Of a stretch of DNA of 64,000 nt, positions 23,538 through 36,305 are shown one piece after another; the first letter of the stretch is position 1, and each line of letters starts with the position of its first letter. The DNA is from Neostapfia colusana (Eukaryota > Streptophyta > Magnoliopsida > Poales > Poaceae): assembly GCA_030760725.1 (NCBI GenBank), contig JASWHV010000019.1:30631944-30695943 (forward strand). Direction: 5' to 3'. The notes below the pieces were generated by a model, which worked only from the letters and a program-made list of their open reading frames with translations, did not search any database and was not told the DNA's origin. Made by a program: the position numbers and the translations under genes.

Positions 23538-26500
23538 CTACGATTCTGGCACATGAATTGCTACTTTCCATGCGGTCCTATCATGAGCTAAGTCTCTGGA
23601 TACATTCCAATCTCTCAAATCTCATTTTACCGCCTCCTCCCAGGTCAACCTTGGTCGTCCTCTACCCCTCCTAATATTTTCTCTACCTCTTAAAATCCCA
23701 CTGTTAACCGGTGCTTCTGGAGGTCTCCGTTGGATATGTCCAAACCACCTAAGTAGATGTTGGACTAACTTCTCTTCAATCGGCGCCACCCCTACCTTAT
23801 CACGAATCGCCTCATTCCTTATTCGGTCTCTTCTCGTGTGCCCGCACATCCACCGTAGCATTCGCATCTCTGCGACACTCATTTGTTGGACATGTTGCCG
23901 TTTAGTTGGCCAACATTCCGCCCCATAGAGCATCGCGGGTCTGATCACCGTCCTATAGAACTTCCCTTTTAGCTTTTGTGGGACTTTCCTATCACATAGG
24001 ATTCCAGAGGCTTGCCGCCATTTCATCCACCCTACCTTGATCCTGTGGCAAACATCCTCATCAATATCGCCATTGCTTTGTAACATTGATCCTAAGTATC
24101 GGAAAGAGTCCCTTCTAGGTACTATTTGTCCTTGTAGACTAACATTTCCCTCTTCACGACCAACACCACTAAAGTCACACCTCATATACTCGGTTTTAGT
24201 CCTACAAAGTCTAAACCCCTTGGACTCTAAGGTTTGTCTCCATAACTCTAATTTCTTATCAACACCATCTCTAGTTTCATCTACCAGCACTACATCATCA
24301 GCAAATAGCATGCACCAAGGGATATCCCCTTGTATATCCTTCGACACCCCATCCATCACCAAGGAAAAGATGTATGGGCTCAAAGCTGATCCTTGTTGTA
24401 GTCCTACCGTGATAGGAAATGCATCAGTCTCACTATCACTTACGCGCACACTTGTCCTAACATTATTGTACATATCCTTGATAAGGGTAATGTACTTTGT
24501 TGGCACTTTATGTTTCTCTAGTGCCCACCACATGACTGACCTTGGTATCTTGTCGTACGCCTTCTCCAAGTCGATGAACACCATATGCAAGTCCTTCTTC
24601 TGCTCCCTATATCTCTCCATAAGCTGACGAAGCAAGAAAATCGCCTCCATTGTAGACCTCCCAGGCATAAAACCAAACTGGTTTTTAGTGACATTGGTCA
24701 CTTTCCTCAGGCGGTGTTCAATCACTCTCTCCCAAAGCTTCATAGTATGACTCATAAGCTTAATACCTCGATAATTAGTACAACTTTGAATATCTCCTTT
24801 ATTTTTGAAGATAGGTACTAATATACTTTTCCTCCATTCTTCAGGCATCTCGTTTGACCGAAAAATATGGTTGAATAGCTTTGTGAGCCATACTATTGCG
24901 ACGTCCCCAAGACATCTCCACACCTCAATAGGGACATCGTCAGGGCCGAGGGCCTTTCCTCCTTTCATCCTCTTTAAGGCCTCCTTAACCTCAAACTCTT
25001 GTATCCTCCGCACGAACCGCCTGTTGGAGTCATCAAAGGAGTCATCCAACTCAACCATAGTGCTCCCATTCCCATCATTTAATAGCCCATTAAAGTAATC
25101 ACGCCATCTATTCTTAATCTCTTTATCCTTCACTAGAATGCGGTCAGTCTCATCTTTGATGCATTTAACTTGATTGAGATCCCTCATCTTTCTATCGCGG
25201 ATTTTTGCTACCTTGTATATGTCCTTTTCACCTTCTTTTGTCCCTAGTCTCTCATATAACTTATCATAGGCCTGTCCTCTTGCCTTACTCACAACCCGCC
25301 TTGCATTCTTCTTAGCCTCTTTGTACTTAAGCATGTTGCTTGCGCTTCTATCATTATGCCAACTCTTATAACACTCCTTCTTCTCCTTAATGGCCTTTTG
25401 TAGATCCTCATTCCACCACCAAGTGTCTTTATCTACAAGTTTCTTTCCCTTTGTCACACCGAACACCTCACTAGCTACCTTCCTAATGCAAGTTGCCATC
25501 TTCATCCACATACTATCTGCATCTCCATTTTCTGCCCAGGGTCCTTCTGTGATCACCCTATTTTTAAAGGATACTTGTGATTCTCCCTTCAACTTCCACC
25601 ACTTTGTTCTTGTGATTTTGACACCTTTGTCCCGCAGAGAACATGTATGGAAGCGAAAATCAGCTACCACAAGCTTATGTTGTGTCACAACACACTCCCC
25701 CGGGATCACCTTACAATCTAGACACTCCCGTCTATCCTTTCTCCTAGTGAGGACAAAGTCAATCTGGCTAGAGTGTTGGGCACTACTAAAGGTCACTAGG
25801 TGAGATTGCCTCTTCCTAAAGAGGGTGTTAGCTATCAAAAGATCATAGGCTACAGCAAAGTCTAGGATGTCCTTACCCTCTTGATTTCTATCGCCGCATC
25901 CAAAACCTCCATGTACTCCCTCAAATCCTAGGTTAGTTGCACCCACATGACCATTGAGATCTCCCCCTATGAGGAGTTTCTCGGTTATCGGTACACTACT
26001 AACCATATCCTCCAAGTCCTCCCAAAATTGCCTCTTAGCACTCATGTTGAGCCCAACTTGTGGGGCATAAGCACTAATGACGTTGAAGACAATGTCATCA
26101 ATTACTATCTTGATTAAGATGATCCTATCTCCTCGTCTTCGAACATCCACTACTCCATCCTTAAGACTCTTATCTATTAGAACACCTACGCCATTCCTAG
26201 TCCCAGCCGAAACAGAATACCAAAGCTTGAAACCGGTATTCTCGACTTCTCTCGCCTTTTGACCCGCCCATCTAGTCTCTTGTACACAAAGGATATTTAC
26301 TCGTCTCCTAATGGCAACATCTACTAACTCACGTAACTTCCGCGTCAAGGATCCTACATTCCAACTACCCACCCAAAATCTATGTTCCTCGGCTAGCTTC
26401 CTTACGCTTTGCACCCGTCGAGTAAGATGCAAAGACCCTTGCTCACTTATCACTACATCCGGGCGATGATGTAGCGCGCCACTAAGGTGATGGCGATCCG

Positions 26501-26714
26501 GCCCTTGCTCATTTAACACCATATCCGGGTTCCGATATGGCGCGCCACTAAGGCGGTGGCGACCCGGCCCTTGCCCACTTAACACCATACCCGGGTTCAG
26601 ATATGGCGCGTCGCTAAGAGGGTTACGCCCCAACGAATTTCTATTGGGTTTCATTTCCATGAGAATGGCTAAGTGTAGTTGTTGGCTCGCCAAGCCTATC
26701 ACAACCCCCTCCAC
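23538..26714 (-). pseudogene. LINE ORF: APE-like endonuclease plus reverse transcriptase, late premature stop
   Basis: An open frame of 1030 codons starts at ATG 26714 and stops at TGA 23622-23624. Residues 22-100 hold three 22-aa repeats. An exonuclease-endonuclease-phosphatase type domain follows (SWNVGSLT, QETRWAG, SAYAPQ, GGDLNGHVG, SQIDFVLTRR). The RT is at about residues 590-860 (MPGRSTMEAIF, FIDLEKAYD, GLQQGSALSP, catalytic FADD). The C-terminal region includes RWFGHIQRR. After the stop the same frame reads 27 more codons (RDWNV, AWKVAIHVPE) to TAG 23538-23540. That segment resembles the conserved end of plant RTE proteins, so the TGA is probably a nonsense mutation of an Arg codon. 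Endonuclease and RT motifs look intact. Confidence 0.93.
26438..26632 (-). repeat. In-frame 66-bp minisatellite in LINE N-terminus
   Basis: Units start at 26438, 26504 and 26570, each about 66 bp, encoding 22-residue repeats of pattern RxxLSxAPYxNPxMVLxxQG. They lie before the endonuclease domain. The units differ at several bases, so the expansion predates this insertion. Confidence 0.88.
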
Positions 26715-26752
26715 CTTTACCCGGGCTTGGGACCGGCTATGTCATTACAACA

Positions 26753-26821
26753 TAGGCGGATCAAATGAGCTCAAATGGATCTGAAATTTTTATGGTATCT
26801 CAGGGATATTTTGGTGAACAC
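26753..26821. repeat. 69-bp target-site duplication, right copy
   Basis: Right-hand partner of 23235-23303; the A2 LTR resumes directly after it with CCCAGCAAAATTTCAG. Confidence 0.95.
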
Positions 26822-28902
26822 CCCAGCAAAATTTCAGAATTTTCTTCTAAATGGTCCTCTAGTTAAAATTCTAAACAATTTAAATTTTGAAGAATTAATT
26901 TAGGATAAATAAGGATTTTCATGAAGTGAAACTTGATTTTCTGTAAAGTACTCAGAGAGCTGAATCCAACAAAATTTGGTTCACTCAATTTGGAGTTTCC
27001 TAGCAAAAGTTATGAGGATTTGAAGTTTGAACAAAATCTGAAAATTGGGAAAAGTTCAAATCACTGCACGTGGGACCCGGGGCTACGTGTCAGCTCCTCA
27101 TCGGTTGACACACGCGGCTACTGAGTCCTTTGCACGCAGCCACACCCGATCCGGGCCACAGCAGATCCCAGTTTTAAATCTTTCCGCCGCTGACAGCCAG
27201 GACCCACCGGCTTCTTCTTCCTCCGGCCGTTTTCCGCGCGCCCTCGCCCCCAGCTCGCCGGAGCTGACTGTTGCTCGCCGGTTCGTCGGTTCCAGCCACC
27301 GTATGGGCTAAAATTCGCCGTTAGGGCGTATGCGACATCGAGGAACACGATGGTGAGGTGTTCTGGGGCTGCCGATGATCGGAAGATGGCCGGCGACGTG
27401 TGGCGGCCTCGGTTGAAGTTCGGCAGCGTCGGCCGGGGTCCCTAGCCCGCCAAAACCTTAATCAACTAGCTCTACAGCACAAGTGGGTGATCGCAAAGCT
27501 CGGAAAGGTCATGGATTAGCTCGGAAACTACGGCAACTAGCATGGCATCGTGCGCCCTATTGGTTCCGCGAAGAACACGCTCGGTAAAGCTCGGAATACG
27601 TTGCTCCGAGGTGTTTTCATGCGAGGGATACTAAAGCAAAGATGATCGCCGGCTAGTCCAGCACCTATGTGCAGAGTTTGATGGCCTACGGAGCATCAGA
27701 GAGGAAGAATTTGAAGAAACCATACCGGCCGCTTGGTAGAACTCGCCGGAGTGAAAAACTTGAAATTCACCGCCGATGCTTCACGGCGTGGCTTGAGACT
27801 TGGTTGAGAGCAGCACCAACACAGCACGCTCCCGTGGCCTGGATCGCTTGACCGTGAGAACCCTTGTGGAGGGCTGTCCATGATCACCCGATCGTCGGCT
27901 GAAGCTTGGTCGCTGCTGTGGCATTCGTTCTCGGGCAAGGAAGGCCGGAACTCGCTTCTTTCCGGGTCGGGGAGATGTGTGCGGAGCTCAGGGTGCGGTT
28001 TAGCAGCTTGGGGAGGGATGGCGCGGTCGATTCGGCCGGATTCCCGATCGAGCCGAGGTAGCGGAGGGCGCCACTCGGTGTTTGCACGTGAGAAGAAAGC
28101 ACACGAGGGTTGCTTCGGCCGAGAGCGTGGAGCGCCTTAAGAAGGGGATCAGAACCGACCCCGGCGCTCGCGCGTGGGAGCAAGCAGCTGGTGGCGCCCG
28201 GCTTCCCTCGGTGGCGCCCTCGGAGGAAGCCCGATAACCCGAGCGCTGAAGTTTCAGTCGGTTGAATTTGCTTCAGTGGCTGACATGTGGGTCCCACCTC
28301 ATTTTTAACCTCTGAAATTAACTCCCTCACTGTTATAAACAGTAATCCCCCTTATGCCCATGGTGAATTTGAATTATCTATCCCTGAGCCATTTGAATGG
28401 GATAGAATTCAAATTGGTTTGTGTTTGACTAAACTTCAGCACATAAGCAGTTTGAAAATGAAATAAGGTTTGAATTTGCTAAACTTAGGTCATGTCAAGA
28501 TCAACTCCAAATGGAGTGAAAATTGGTGTGTGAGCTCACAAAAATGTGCTGAGTAAGAATATGCCTCCCACTTTTGAATTCATGGGATGAAAACAGTTTG
28601 AATTTGAATTTGAGTTCAACCACCCTCTTTGTAGCTATACCAAAAGGACTTCAAAAAGGTTTTGAATTTGGGTGAAACTTGGCATGGACATTCCTAACAA
28701 GGTGTAGCAGTTTTACATATGCCCAGCCCCTATATGATGCATGTGGGAAATGCCACTTTTGCATTGTGTGAGTTTGTTCTCTAATGATCATGTTGATGGT
28801 GGTTACTTGCTCTTCAATTGTGTTCATAAACTTTCTTCAAATGAAGTGTGTGTGTGGTGTGACGAACACTTTGAGTATGTGCCAAAAACTTGGGCCCTTA
28901 CA

Positions 28903-28918
28903 TTCCTCCCCCCTTAAA
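28903..28918 (-). other. Polypurine tract of A2 (reverse)
   Basis: TTCCTCCCCCCTTAAA on the plus strand is the complement of the family A PPT and directly adjoins the LTR, confirming minus orientation. Confidence 0.92.
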
Positions 28919-28972
28919 AGAATCTCGTCCCGAGATTATCAGGTGAAAATGAGAGAGAGGACGGTGGAAAAA

Positions 28973-29087
28973 TTACAGTATATGCGACGTGAAAAAGTCG
29001 GGGTAGTTAGCGCGAAGAAATCCTTCGCTCTCCCATGTCGCTTTGTCCATAGAGTGATTATTCCACAGAACCTTGTAGAACCACAAT
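28973..29087 (-). pseudogene. pol: A2 pol C-terminus (chromodomain-like), cut by solo LTR
   Basis: The minus strand reads VLWNNHSMDKATWESEGFL and RANYPDFFTSH to a TAA at 28973-28975, nearly the A1 C-terminus. The frame is interrupted at 29087 by the family B solo LTR and resumes at 33427. Confidence 0.9.
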
Positions 29088-32000
29088 TGTGAGGACCCCG
29101 CCATCCCGATCACTCACGGGGACGGGGCACCTCGCCCGGGAATCGCATTGGGTGGTGCTGTGCGATGCGGCACCCAACAGCACACATAATAAAGCATCAT
29201 ATTACATAAAACAAGCAGAAGCTTACAAAGTGTTGATTTTACAAATACTTCTCAAAAATATGCTACAGCGGAAGACTATTACAACTCACGTCTCATACCT
29301 ATGCTAAGCAATAGAGAAGGTGTCCAGCCCGCGGACCCTTCTCGCTAGCAACACTGTCATAATAGCAACGGCAGGGGTTGCCATGAGTTCGCCACTCGGG
29401 GAGTTACGAGTCTCATCGGGCACCCGTACATATCAGCCTACAGTTATTACCTGCAAAACAACTTAGGTAGTATCTGTGAGCACAAAGCTCAGCAAGACTG
29501 ACCCGTCACCCTATTCATGAAACTGTACATGATGAAAATAGAGGTCTAAATATAGAAGTTTACATAAAAGAGTTTATCTTGAGCTAAATGAAACTCCTTA
29601 CTTCAAGTTTTAAGCAACTTTTATAGTCCTCCCGCAATTTACATCGAGACTCCACAATCAAATAAGAAACGCTTCATCTCGATGTCACTTGCCCGAGGTG
29701 AAAGTAACTTTAGTGAGCTACCCTAGACTCATACAGACCTTGCGCCATTACCGTCGAGACTCCACAATCAATCAAGAAACGCTTTGCCTCGACACTACTA
29801 GCACAAGGTGGAAAATAAATTTAGTGAAGTATTGATCTTTCCTCATCTCCATTATGAGGATTACTCACAAAGCATATTAAACGTTTCCCTGTTTATTACT
29901 ACGTCACGACTCAGTGTACAAGTATGCTCACTACCGCGAGCGACGGTGATTGCAATAAAAAACACCCGGCTGACACGACACGTACGCCCGTACTCGACGT
30001 TGCACACAGCAACCGTCACTGACGTCGTACGTGGCAACCTTTCACACGACACCCAAATGTCAAACCGGTCCCACCGACTAGGATTAAATCTCTCTACGGC
30101 AAACCCTCGTAGAGCCGACTTCTCTATCCTTTCAGCATCGGCATCAGACGGTGAGGTATGCCTCGACACCCAGATTAACATGTTACATCGGTTTCCTGGG
30201 TCCCATATTGCCAGTATGCATCCGGTACACATCTCAAACTTGTCCAGCGGGGCCGCACACGAGAACGGGCCTTAATCGACTCAGACAAAGACTAGGCTCA
30301 CAGGACCACGTCCTTGACCTTCCATCCACTGCCCAGTCTCCATTCCAAACTATGGGGATCAATTCCCAACTCTTCCGATTGATCCCCCTTAACCCCGTTT
30401 CACGAGTAGGAATCTGCCCACTCGAGTTATGCCTCTTTTAATTCATTTTTGTTGAGATCAGCAGTTATAATTAACTGATAACATATCCTACATTAAACTC
30501 TAGGGTTTTCTGGTCATGCATTTGGAGTTTCATACCATCTAGACGTAATTCAATAAATAAAATGCTAGACGTATGAAGTGAATACAAATAAAAACTTGTA
30601 AATTTAGATGCAAACCGGGACTTGCCTTTGTTTTGCAGGGAACTAATATATATATCTCAGTTAGTGAAGACCACTTGAGGCTTGATCAACTGCTTTCCTT
30701 CTTCCTCGATTTCTACTCTGATGACTTCAACTTCTTCGCCACGTATTTACTACACGTAAGGAATATGCACGTATGTTCATTTGTAAAGACTTTGCTACAA
30801 GTTCTAATAACAAGTTTTCAAAAACTGGAACTCTGTTTAAGAATTTAAAATGACACTGGTGCTAGGGGTTTAGGTTTGGATCTAAGCACATGATTAAGTG
30901 CTAAGTGTCTTCCCCCTTTCTATATTGATCACCTTAAAGGGTTGAACAGAACAGGGGTGATCCAGAGCTCCAATGAAGCTGAGAATTTTCATGTGAGTTC
31001 CTTGTCACAAGAAAACACTCTGGACCAATATTTGGGATTATCTAATGAGTGGATTACTCAGAATAATTGCATAAGCCTTTAGGCAAAAAGGAATTAATTC
31101 TGAATAAACTTGCATGTTCATGCCAAACTTAGTGAACTACAATTTCAATTATAGTTCATAGGACTTGCATGAATTTTCCAAAGATTTTTTTGGAGCTAAG
31201 AACCTCCGAGCAATGAATTTCCAAGTTCTGGAAATTCCCTGAAATGTTTCTGTATTCAATTGGATACAGCACCATAAATTCTGAATTGCCCTGATCAAAT
31301 CAACTCCAAATGGTCTGAAATTGTTACAGGAGTTCACTATTATCCAAGAGAATATTCTGGCAAAATTTGAGGATGTTTGGATTAACCAAACTCCCTCTAA
31401 AATTCTTTTGCTGAAAAGTTTTAAAGAATTTTCCAGTGTTAAATAAAGGGTTTCATACAAATTGGGTTCTATATTTGGATAGTACTATATCAGAGGAATC
31501 CAACAAAATTTGTTTCACAATTTTTGGATTCTCCTACCCAAAGTTGTAGCTATTCAAAGTTTGAACTGAAAACTAAAATTCCCCAAAATGTTCAAATACT
31601 GGCTGTGGGTCCAGGGGACAGGTGGCACTAGCCGGGGCAAGCCACACGGGGCTACTGGGTATTTACCGCGCGGCTACACCAGATCCCCGCGCCACAGCCG
31701 ATCAGAAATTTGAAACACCATCGCTGACAGGCGGGACCCGCCGGGTCGTCTTCTACCTCTGCCCCCCCCCCCCCCCCCGCGCCCGCGCACCGCCGGGCTC
31801 ACCGGAGTTCGACGGATTCCGGTCTCCCGGCCATCCCCCGAGCCCTCCCTCGCCGATAGGGCCTAATTTCACGTGCTGAACAAGATGGGACCCTCTCCAC
31901 CGACCGGCGGTGGCTCTAGCCTAGCCGGACACGGTGCGGCGGCTCGGTACCAGTTCGGCGCCGTCGCCCTGCCAACCCAGCCTGCCGAAACACCGGTGGA

Positions 32001-33426
32001 ACGGCGCTATAGCATCAGTGGACGCCAAGGAGGATCGTCCGGATGGTGAAGCAGCCCGGAGATGGCTCTAACCTAGCTCTCATCGGGCGCCTGAACCGCC
32101 CCACCATAACCGCCGTCGGAAAGGTGGGAAATACGTAGTGCACAATGGTTTTCAGGCGTTGGTTGCAAAAGGGCAAATGATCACCGGCTAGCCCAGCTCG
32201 TGTGTGTGCAAAATTTGACAGGCTACGGAGGATTAGAGAGCGAGAATTTTGGCGGCAATTACCAGATGCTCTGTTTGAGGTCGCCGGGGCAAAATCTCCA
32301 AATTGGCCACCGATCCTTCACGGTTTGCTCCAGGCTTTGGAGGAGAGCAGCACCACGACGGCGCGCTCCCGTGGCCGGGCTTGCTCGGACGTGACAACCC
32401 TTGTGGAAGGCTGCCCACATGCGCCCGGTCGTCGGCTGGCTGTGGGTCGCCGCGGGTGAGGCGTTTAACGCTCGAAACACACCACAGATGGATAGCTCTC
32501 GTGCTCTGAAGATGCGGAGCGATGGCACAGCGTCTTTGTGCAGCTCGGGGAGGCACTGTGGCGCGGTTTAGCCGGCTCCCGATGGCTTTACAGAGGGGGC
32601 GGCGAGCTCGGTTTCGTTTTCTGGAGAACGCGCGCGTCAGGAGGGGAAACACCCGTGGTCGCCTTGGCTACGCGGGAGGAATCACGTGGAGAGGGCACCG
32701 CCGACTCCCGTGCTGCCAGCGGCCTGGCTGAAGAGCAGGACGTGGGTCGGGTAGCCCCCCCGCAGTAAGACCCGATGAGACCCATTCGGTGAGTGGAGAC
32801 TTACGGCTGAAGTAATGGGAGATCTTTCACAGTGTTTAACCTCCCCAATGACAGGTGGGGCCCACTCAATTTCCCTGAAAAATATCTCCATAGTTTGACA
32901 AATATTCAACTCCAATTATTTGAAAGTTGGAAACTGAGCTGCATTTGCATAGTTGGACAAATTCCATCCAAATTCAAATGTTTATTTGAATTCCTTGCAC
33001 ATTTAACTCCATTTGGAAAAATGGGCAGCAAACTTTTTCAAAAATTAATGAAACTTTGCCTTCCCACTAATTTGGACCTAAGGAATCCAAATATGCAATT
33101 TGATTCTTGTGTTAGCTGCTGCAAACAAGAGTTTGAACACAACAGTTTTAAATTACCATTGCGTCCTTCACTCATTTGAAATTTGAGTTTAACCTTTAGT
33201 TCACACTCTTATTCTTAAACCCTCCCATTGTACTTGAGTTCTTCACTTCTGTGGTTTTAATCCACATGAGGTCCATCCATGCTGTAACCCTAAGTTTGTT
33301 TAGAAGAATCTCACCTATGATATCATATGTGGAAAAAGTTTCAACTAAGCCCCTTTTTCATACACATGACTCCAACATTTGTGCAAACTCATGTTTCTTT
33401 GTATTCACATTTTTGGGACCTTTACA
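29088..33426 (-). mobile_element. Family B solo LTR (Ty3/gypsy), 4339 bp
   Basis: It starts TGTGAGGACC and ends ACCTTTACA, flanked by ACAAT (29083-29087) and ACAAC (33427-33431), a 5-bp duplication with one change. It lies inside A2 pol, whose sequence is continuous across it. There is no PBS, PPT or gag-pol, so it is a recombined solo LTR. The ends resemble families C and D (TGTGxxGG...TTTTACA), which fixes reverse orientation. GCAAG donor-like and TTTTGCAG acceptor-like sites sit at the mini-gene positions, but I find no clear open exon. A C-run near 31767-31780 makes frames there unreliable. Confidence 0.88.
29949..29956. promoter_or_regulatory. Family B version of the conserved LTR palindrome
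   Basis: ATTGCAAT, an 8-bp palindrome, follows CGCGAGCGACGGTG, the complement of the conserved CGTCCCTCGCGG block. It takes the place of CGATTATAATCG in family A. Confidence 0.4.
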
Positions 33427-36305
33427 ACAACGTATGGTTGCGTGTGGTTTGGGCCTTTTCATCAATAATCTGAACCGGTTCCTCCCGATACGTGAGATCC
33501 GGTTTCAGTTCTTCTATGTCCTCCAGCTGAATGGTAGTTGATAGCTTAAGACACTTCCTCAGCTGGGAAATGTGAAAGACGTCGTGCACACCGGAAAGTG
33601 CTTCTGGTAATTTCAGCCGGTATGCTACTGATCCACATCTTTTGGTAATCTGAAATGGACCGATGAATCGGGTGCCAACTTTCCTCTCGCCTCGAATCTG
33701 TTTACGCCCTTCATTGGAGACACACGTAAATATACAAGATCCCTTACTTCAAATTGTAGTGGACGCCTTCTCCGGTCCACATATTTTTTCTGTCGGGATT
33801 GGGTGGCTTTTAGGTTCGCTTGAATCAGCCGAACCTTTTCTTCCGCGTTGTTGACAAGATCAATCCCGAAGGTAACCCTTTCGCCAGACTCACACCAATT
33901 TAGTGGTGTGCGACATTTTCTCCAGTATAGCGCCTCGTAAGGCGCCATCTTGATGCTAGCTTGATACCCATTGTTGTACGAGAACTCGGCCAACGGCAAG
34001 TGATCATCCCAGCTCTTGCCGTGGTTGATAGCGCAAGCTCGTAGCATATCTTCTAAAATTTGATTTACCCGTTCGGTTTGCCCATCCGTCTGCGGGTGGT
34101 ATGCTGAACTACGGATTAACTTTGTCCCCAACGCAGCATGTAGCTGCTCCATAAAACGGGACAAAAATAAAGTGCCCCGATCCGATATGATGGTACGGGG
34201 TACGCCGTACAAGCATAGGATCCGTGAGATGTACAGTTCAGCATACTTCTTGGCGTTGTAGTTGGTGTTGAGCGGGATGAAATGGGCAACTTTGGTGAGC
34301 CGTCGACGATCACCCATGCAGAATCATGTTTCTGAAAGGTGGTGGGTAAACCGACGATGAAGTCCATGCTCACATCCTCACATTTCCAGGCAGGAACGCC
34401 TAGTGGTTGCAGCAGTCCCAGTTTCCGAATATGATCTGCCTTCACCCTTCGACATGTATCACACTCTGACACGTACTTTGCGATCTCCCGCTTCATTCTT
34501 GTCCACCAAAACTTCCTTCTGAGTTCTTGATACATTTTATTGTGGCCGGTGTGAATAGAAAACTTTGACAAGTCAGCCTTTATCAAAGATTTTCTTCCGT
34601 AATTCCGGGTTACGGGGTACGACGATCCGGTCCTTGAACCATAGGATGCCGTCTCCGTCCTTCCGGAAACATTTCAGCTCCCCACTGTCTATACGTCTCC
34701 GCAAATGCGACATGCCCTTGTCATATTTCTGAGCAGCTGCTATCACTTCACGGATGGTGGGGATCAAAGCTAAGTTGCAGAGAGCTCCGTGTGGAATCAC
34801 ATGCAGTGGTGGTTCACTCTCTTCCAACGGTGTGATGGTCAGATTGTTGACGTGTGACTTGCGGCTCAGCGCATCTGCCACGTCGTTTGCCTTGCCGGGG
34901 TGATAATGGATCTCTATTTTGTAATCCTTTATCAACTCTAACCATCTTCGCTGCCTCATGTTCAGCTCCTTCTGAGTGAATATGTACTTGAGGCTTTTGT
35001 GGTCGATATATAAATGTACGAGGTTACTGAGTAGGTAGTGCCTCCACATTTGAAGTGCAAGTACCACGTCAGCGAGCTCCAAGTCATGAGTTGGATAATT
35101 CTGCTCATGGTTTTGAGTTGCCGTGACCCATACGCGACCACCCTTCGGTCTTGCATCAGCACACATCCGAGCCCAATGCCGGATGCATCGCAGTACACAT
35201 CGAACGGTTTTGTTGTGTCTGGCTGCGCCAAAACCGGTGCTGATGTTAGGTGCTTGACTAAAGCCTTGAATGCTGCTTTACATGCTGGAGTCCAAACATA
35301 TTTGGTAGCCTTCTTCAGCAGCTCAGTCATCGGCTTGGCAATCTTCGAGAAGTTCAGAATAAACCTCCGATAATATCCCGCGAGTCCGAGGAAACTCCGT
35401 ACCTCGTGAACAGTTCTCGGGGACTTCCAATTCAGCACTTGTGTGATCTTACTCGGGTCTACAGCGATACCCTCCGCAGAGATGATATGCCCGAGAAAAG
35501 GCTCTTGCGAAATCCAAAACTCGGACTTGCTGAATTTTGCGTATAGCTTGTGATCCCGCAGCCGTTGCAAGACTATATGCAGATGCTTCTTCTGTTCTTC
35601 CTCCGACTTGGAATATATCAATATGTCGTCGATGAAGACCCCGACAAACTTGTCCAGCTCCGGCATGAATACCGAGTTCATCAAATACATGAAGTGAGCT
35701 GGAGCGTTGGTGAGGCCGAAGGACATGACCAGGTACTCATAAAGCCCGTACCTCGTCGAGAAAGCCGTCTTCAGAATATCCTCAGCCCGTATCTTAATCT
35801 GATGATACCCGGATCTTATGTCCATCTTGGAAAAGATCTTTGCTTCGACCAACTGATCAAACAATATGTCGATCCGTGGCAACGGGTACTTGTTCTTGAT
35901 GGTTACGGCATTTAGTGGACGGTAGTCCACACAAAGCTGCAACGTCTCGTCTTTGTTCTTCACAAACAATGCCAAACTACCCCATTGCGAGGAGCTCGGC
36001 CTAATAAAACCCTTCTCCAGCAGGTCCATTAGCTGGGTCTTCAGTTCAACCAACTCCTTGGGCGCCATCTTGTACGACCTTCGGGATATTGGCATGGTTC
36101 CCGGTGCAAGTTCAATCTTGAACTCCACCTCTCTGTCGGCCGGCATCCCCGGTAAATCATCCAGGAACACGTCAGGGAGCTCTCGGACCCATGGAATATC
36201 TTCCAATCTGATGGTTGTGGATTGATAGACACTTGGAAGTTTTATTTCTAGACTGTCCAGAAATAAGGAGTGAGATCCATGCACTTCTGAGTTCAAGTGT
36301 GTGAG
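33427..36305 (-). pseudogene. pol: A2 pol: integrase, RNase H, RT and protease end, broken
   Basis: From right to left the minus strand encodes the end of the protease linker, RT (FIDDILIYS, catalytic Asp pair intact), RNase H (YCDASGIGLG), integrase HHCC and core (SDRGTLF, TDGQTERVNQ) and the start of the C-terminal region. Frames shift near 35130, 34290 and 33660, and the family B solo LTR splits the 3' end. Homology to A1 stops near 36300, just before the counterpart of A1 position 8250, so protease catalytic region, gag, PBS and 5' LTR are missing and copia G sequence begins. A2 also reads SIHTGHNKM where A1 has SIHPGSNKM. Confidence 0.92.

Larger units (their letters stand above)
23304..26752 (-). 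mobile_element. RTE-clade non-LTR retrotransposon (LINE)
   Basis: Essentially full-length (3449 bp). Its 3' end is on the left: a (TTG)n tail, seen as CAACAACAAC at 23304-23330, preceded by CTAGCCGACCCCAACAGG, the 3' signature of plant RTE elements. A polypyrimidine stretch (23395-23535 in complement) lies in the 3' UTR. A 69-bp target duplication (23235-23303 and 26753-26821) differs at one base. It sits within the A2 LTR, so it is younger than A2. Confidence 0.95.
21332..28902 (-). repeat. Family A element A2, left LTR, with a LINE inserted
   Basis: On the plus strand it starts TGACACGACCCC (complement of the family A LTR end) and ends CCCTTACA beside a reverse PPT. Removing the LINE and one target copy leaves about 4.05 kb, the family A LTR length. 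Mini-gene exons are at 22742-22822 and 21561-21649. GC-rich LTR frames at 27045-28330 are not genes. Confidence 0.92.

Noticed and set aside
23293..23571. Lys/Glu-rich and Phe/Leu-rich ORFs on both strands
   Set aside because: They come from the (CAA)n tail and polypurine/polypyrimidine stretch of the LINE 3' UTR and have no complexity of a real protein.
24037..26262. Plus-strand ORFs inside the LINE
   Set aside because: Antisense shadows of the 1030-codon LINE ORF.
29430..30740. Family B (and D, 56880-58150) copies of the LTR mini-gene
   Set aside because: Splice-like borders are present but the expected frame is closed or unalignable; not claimed as coding.
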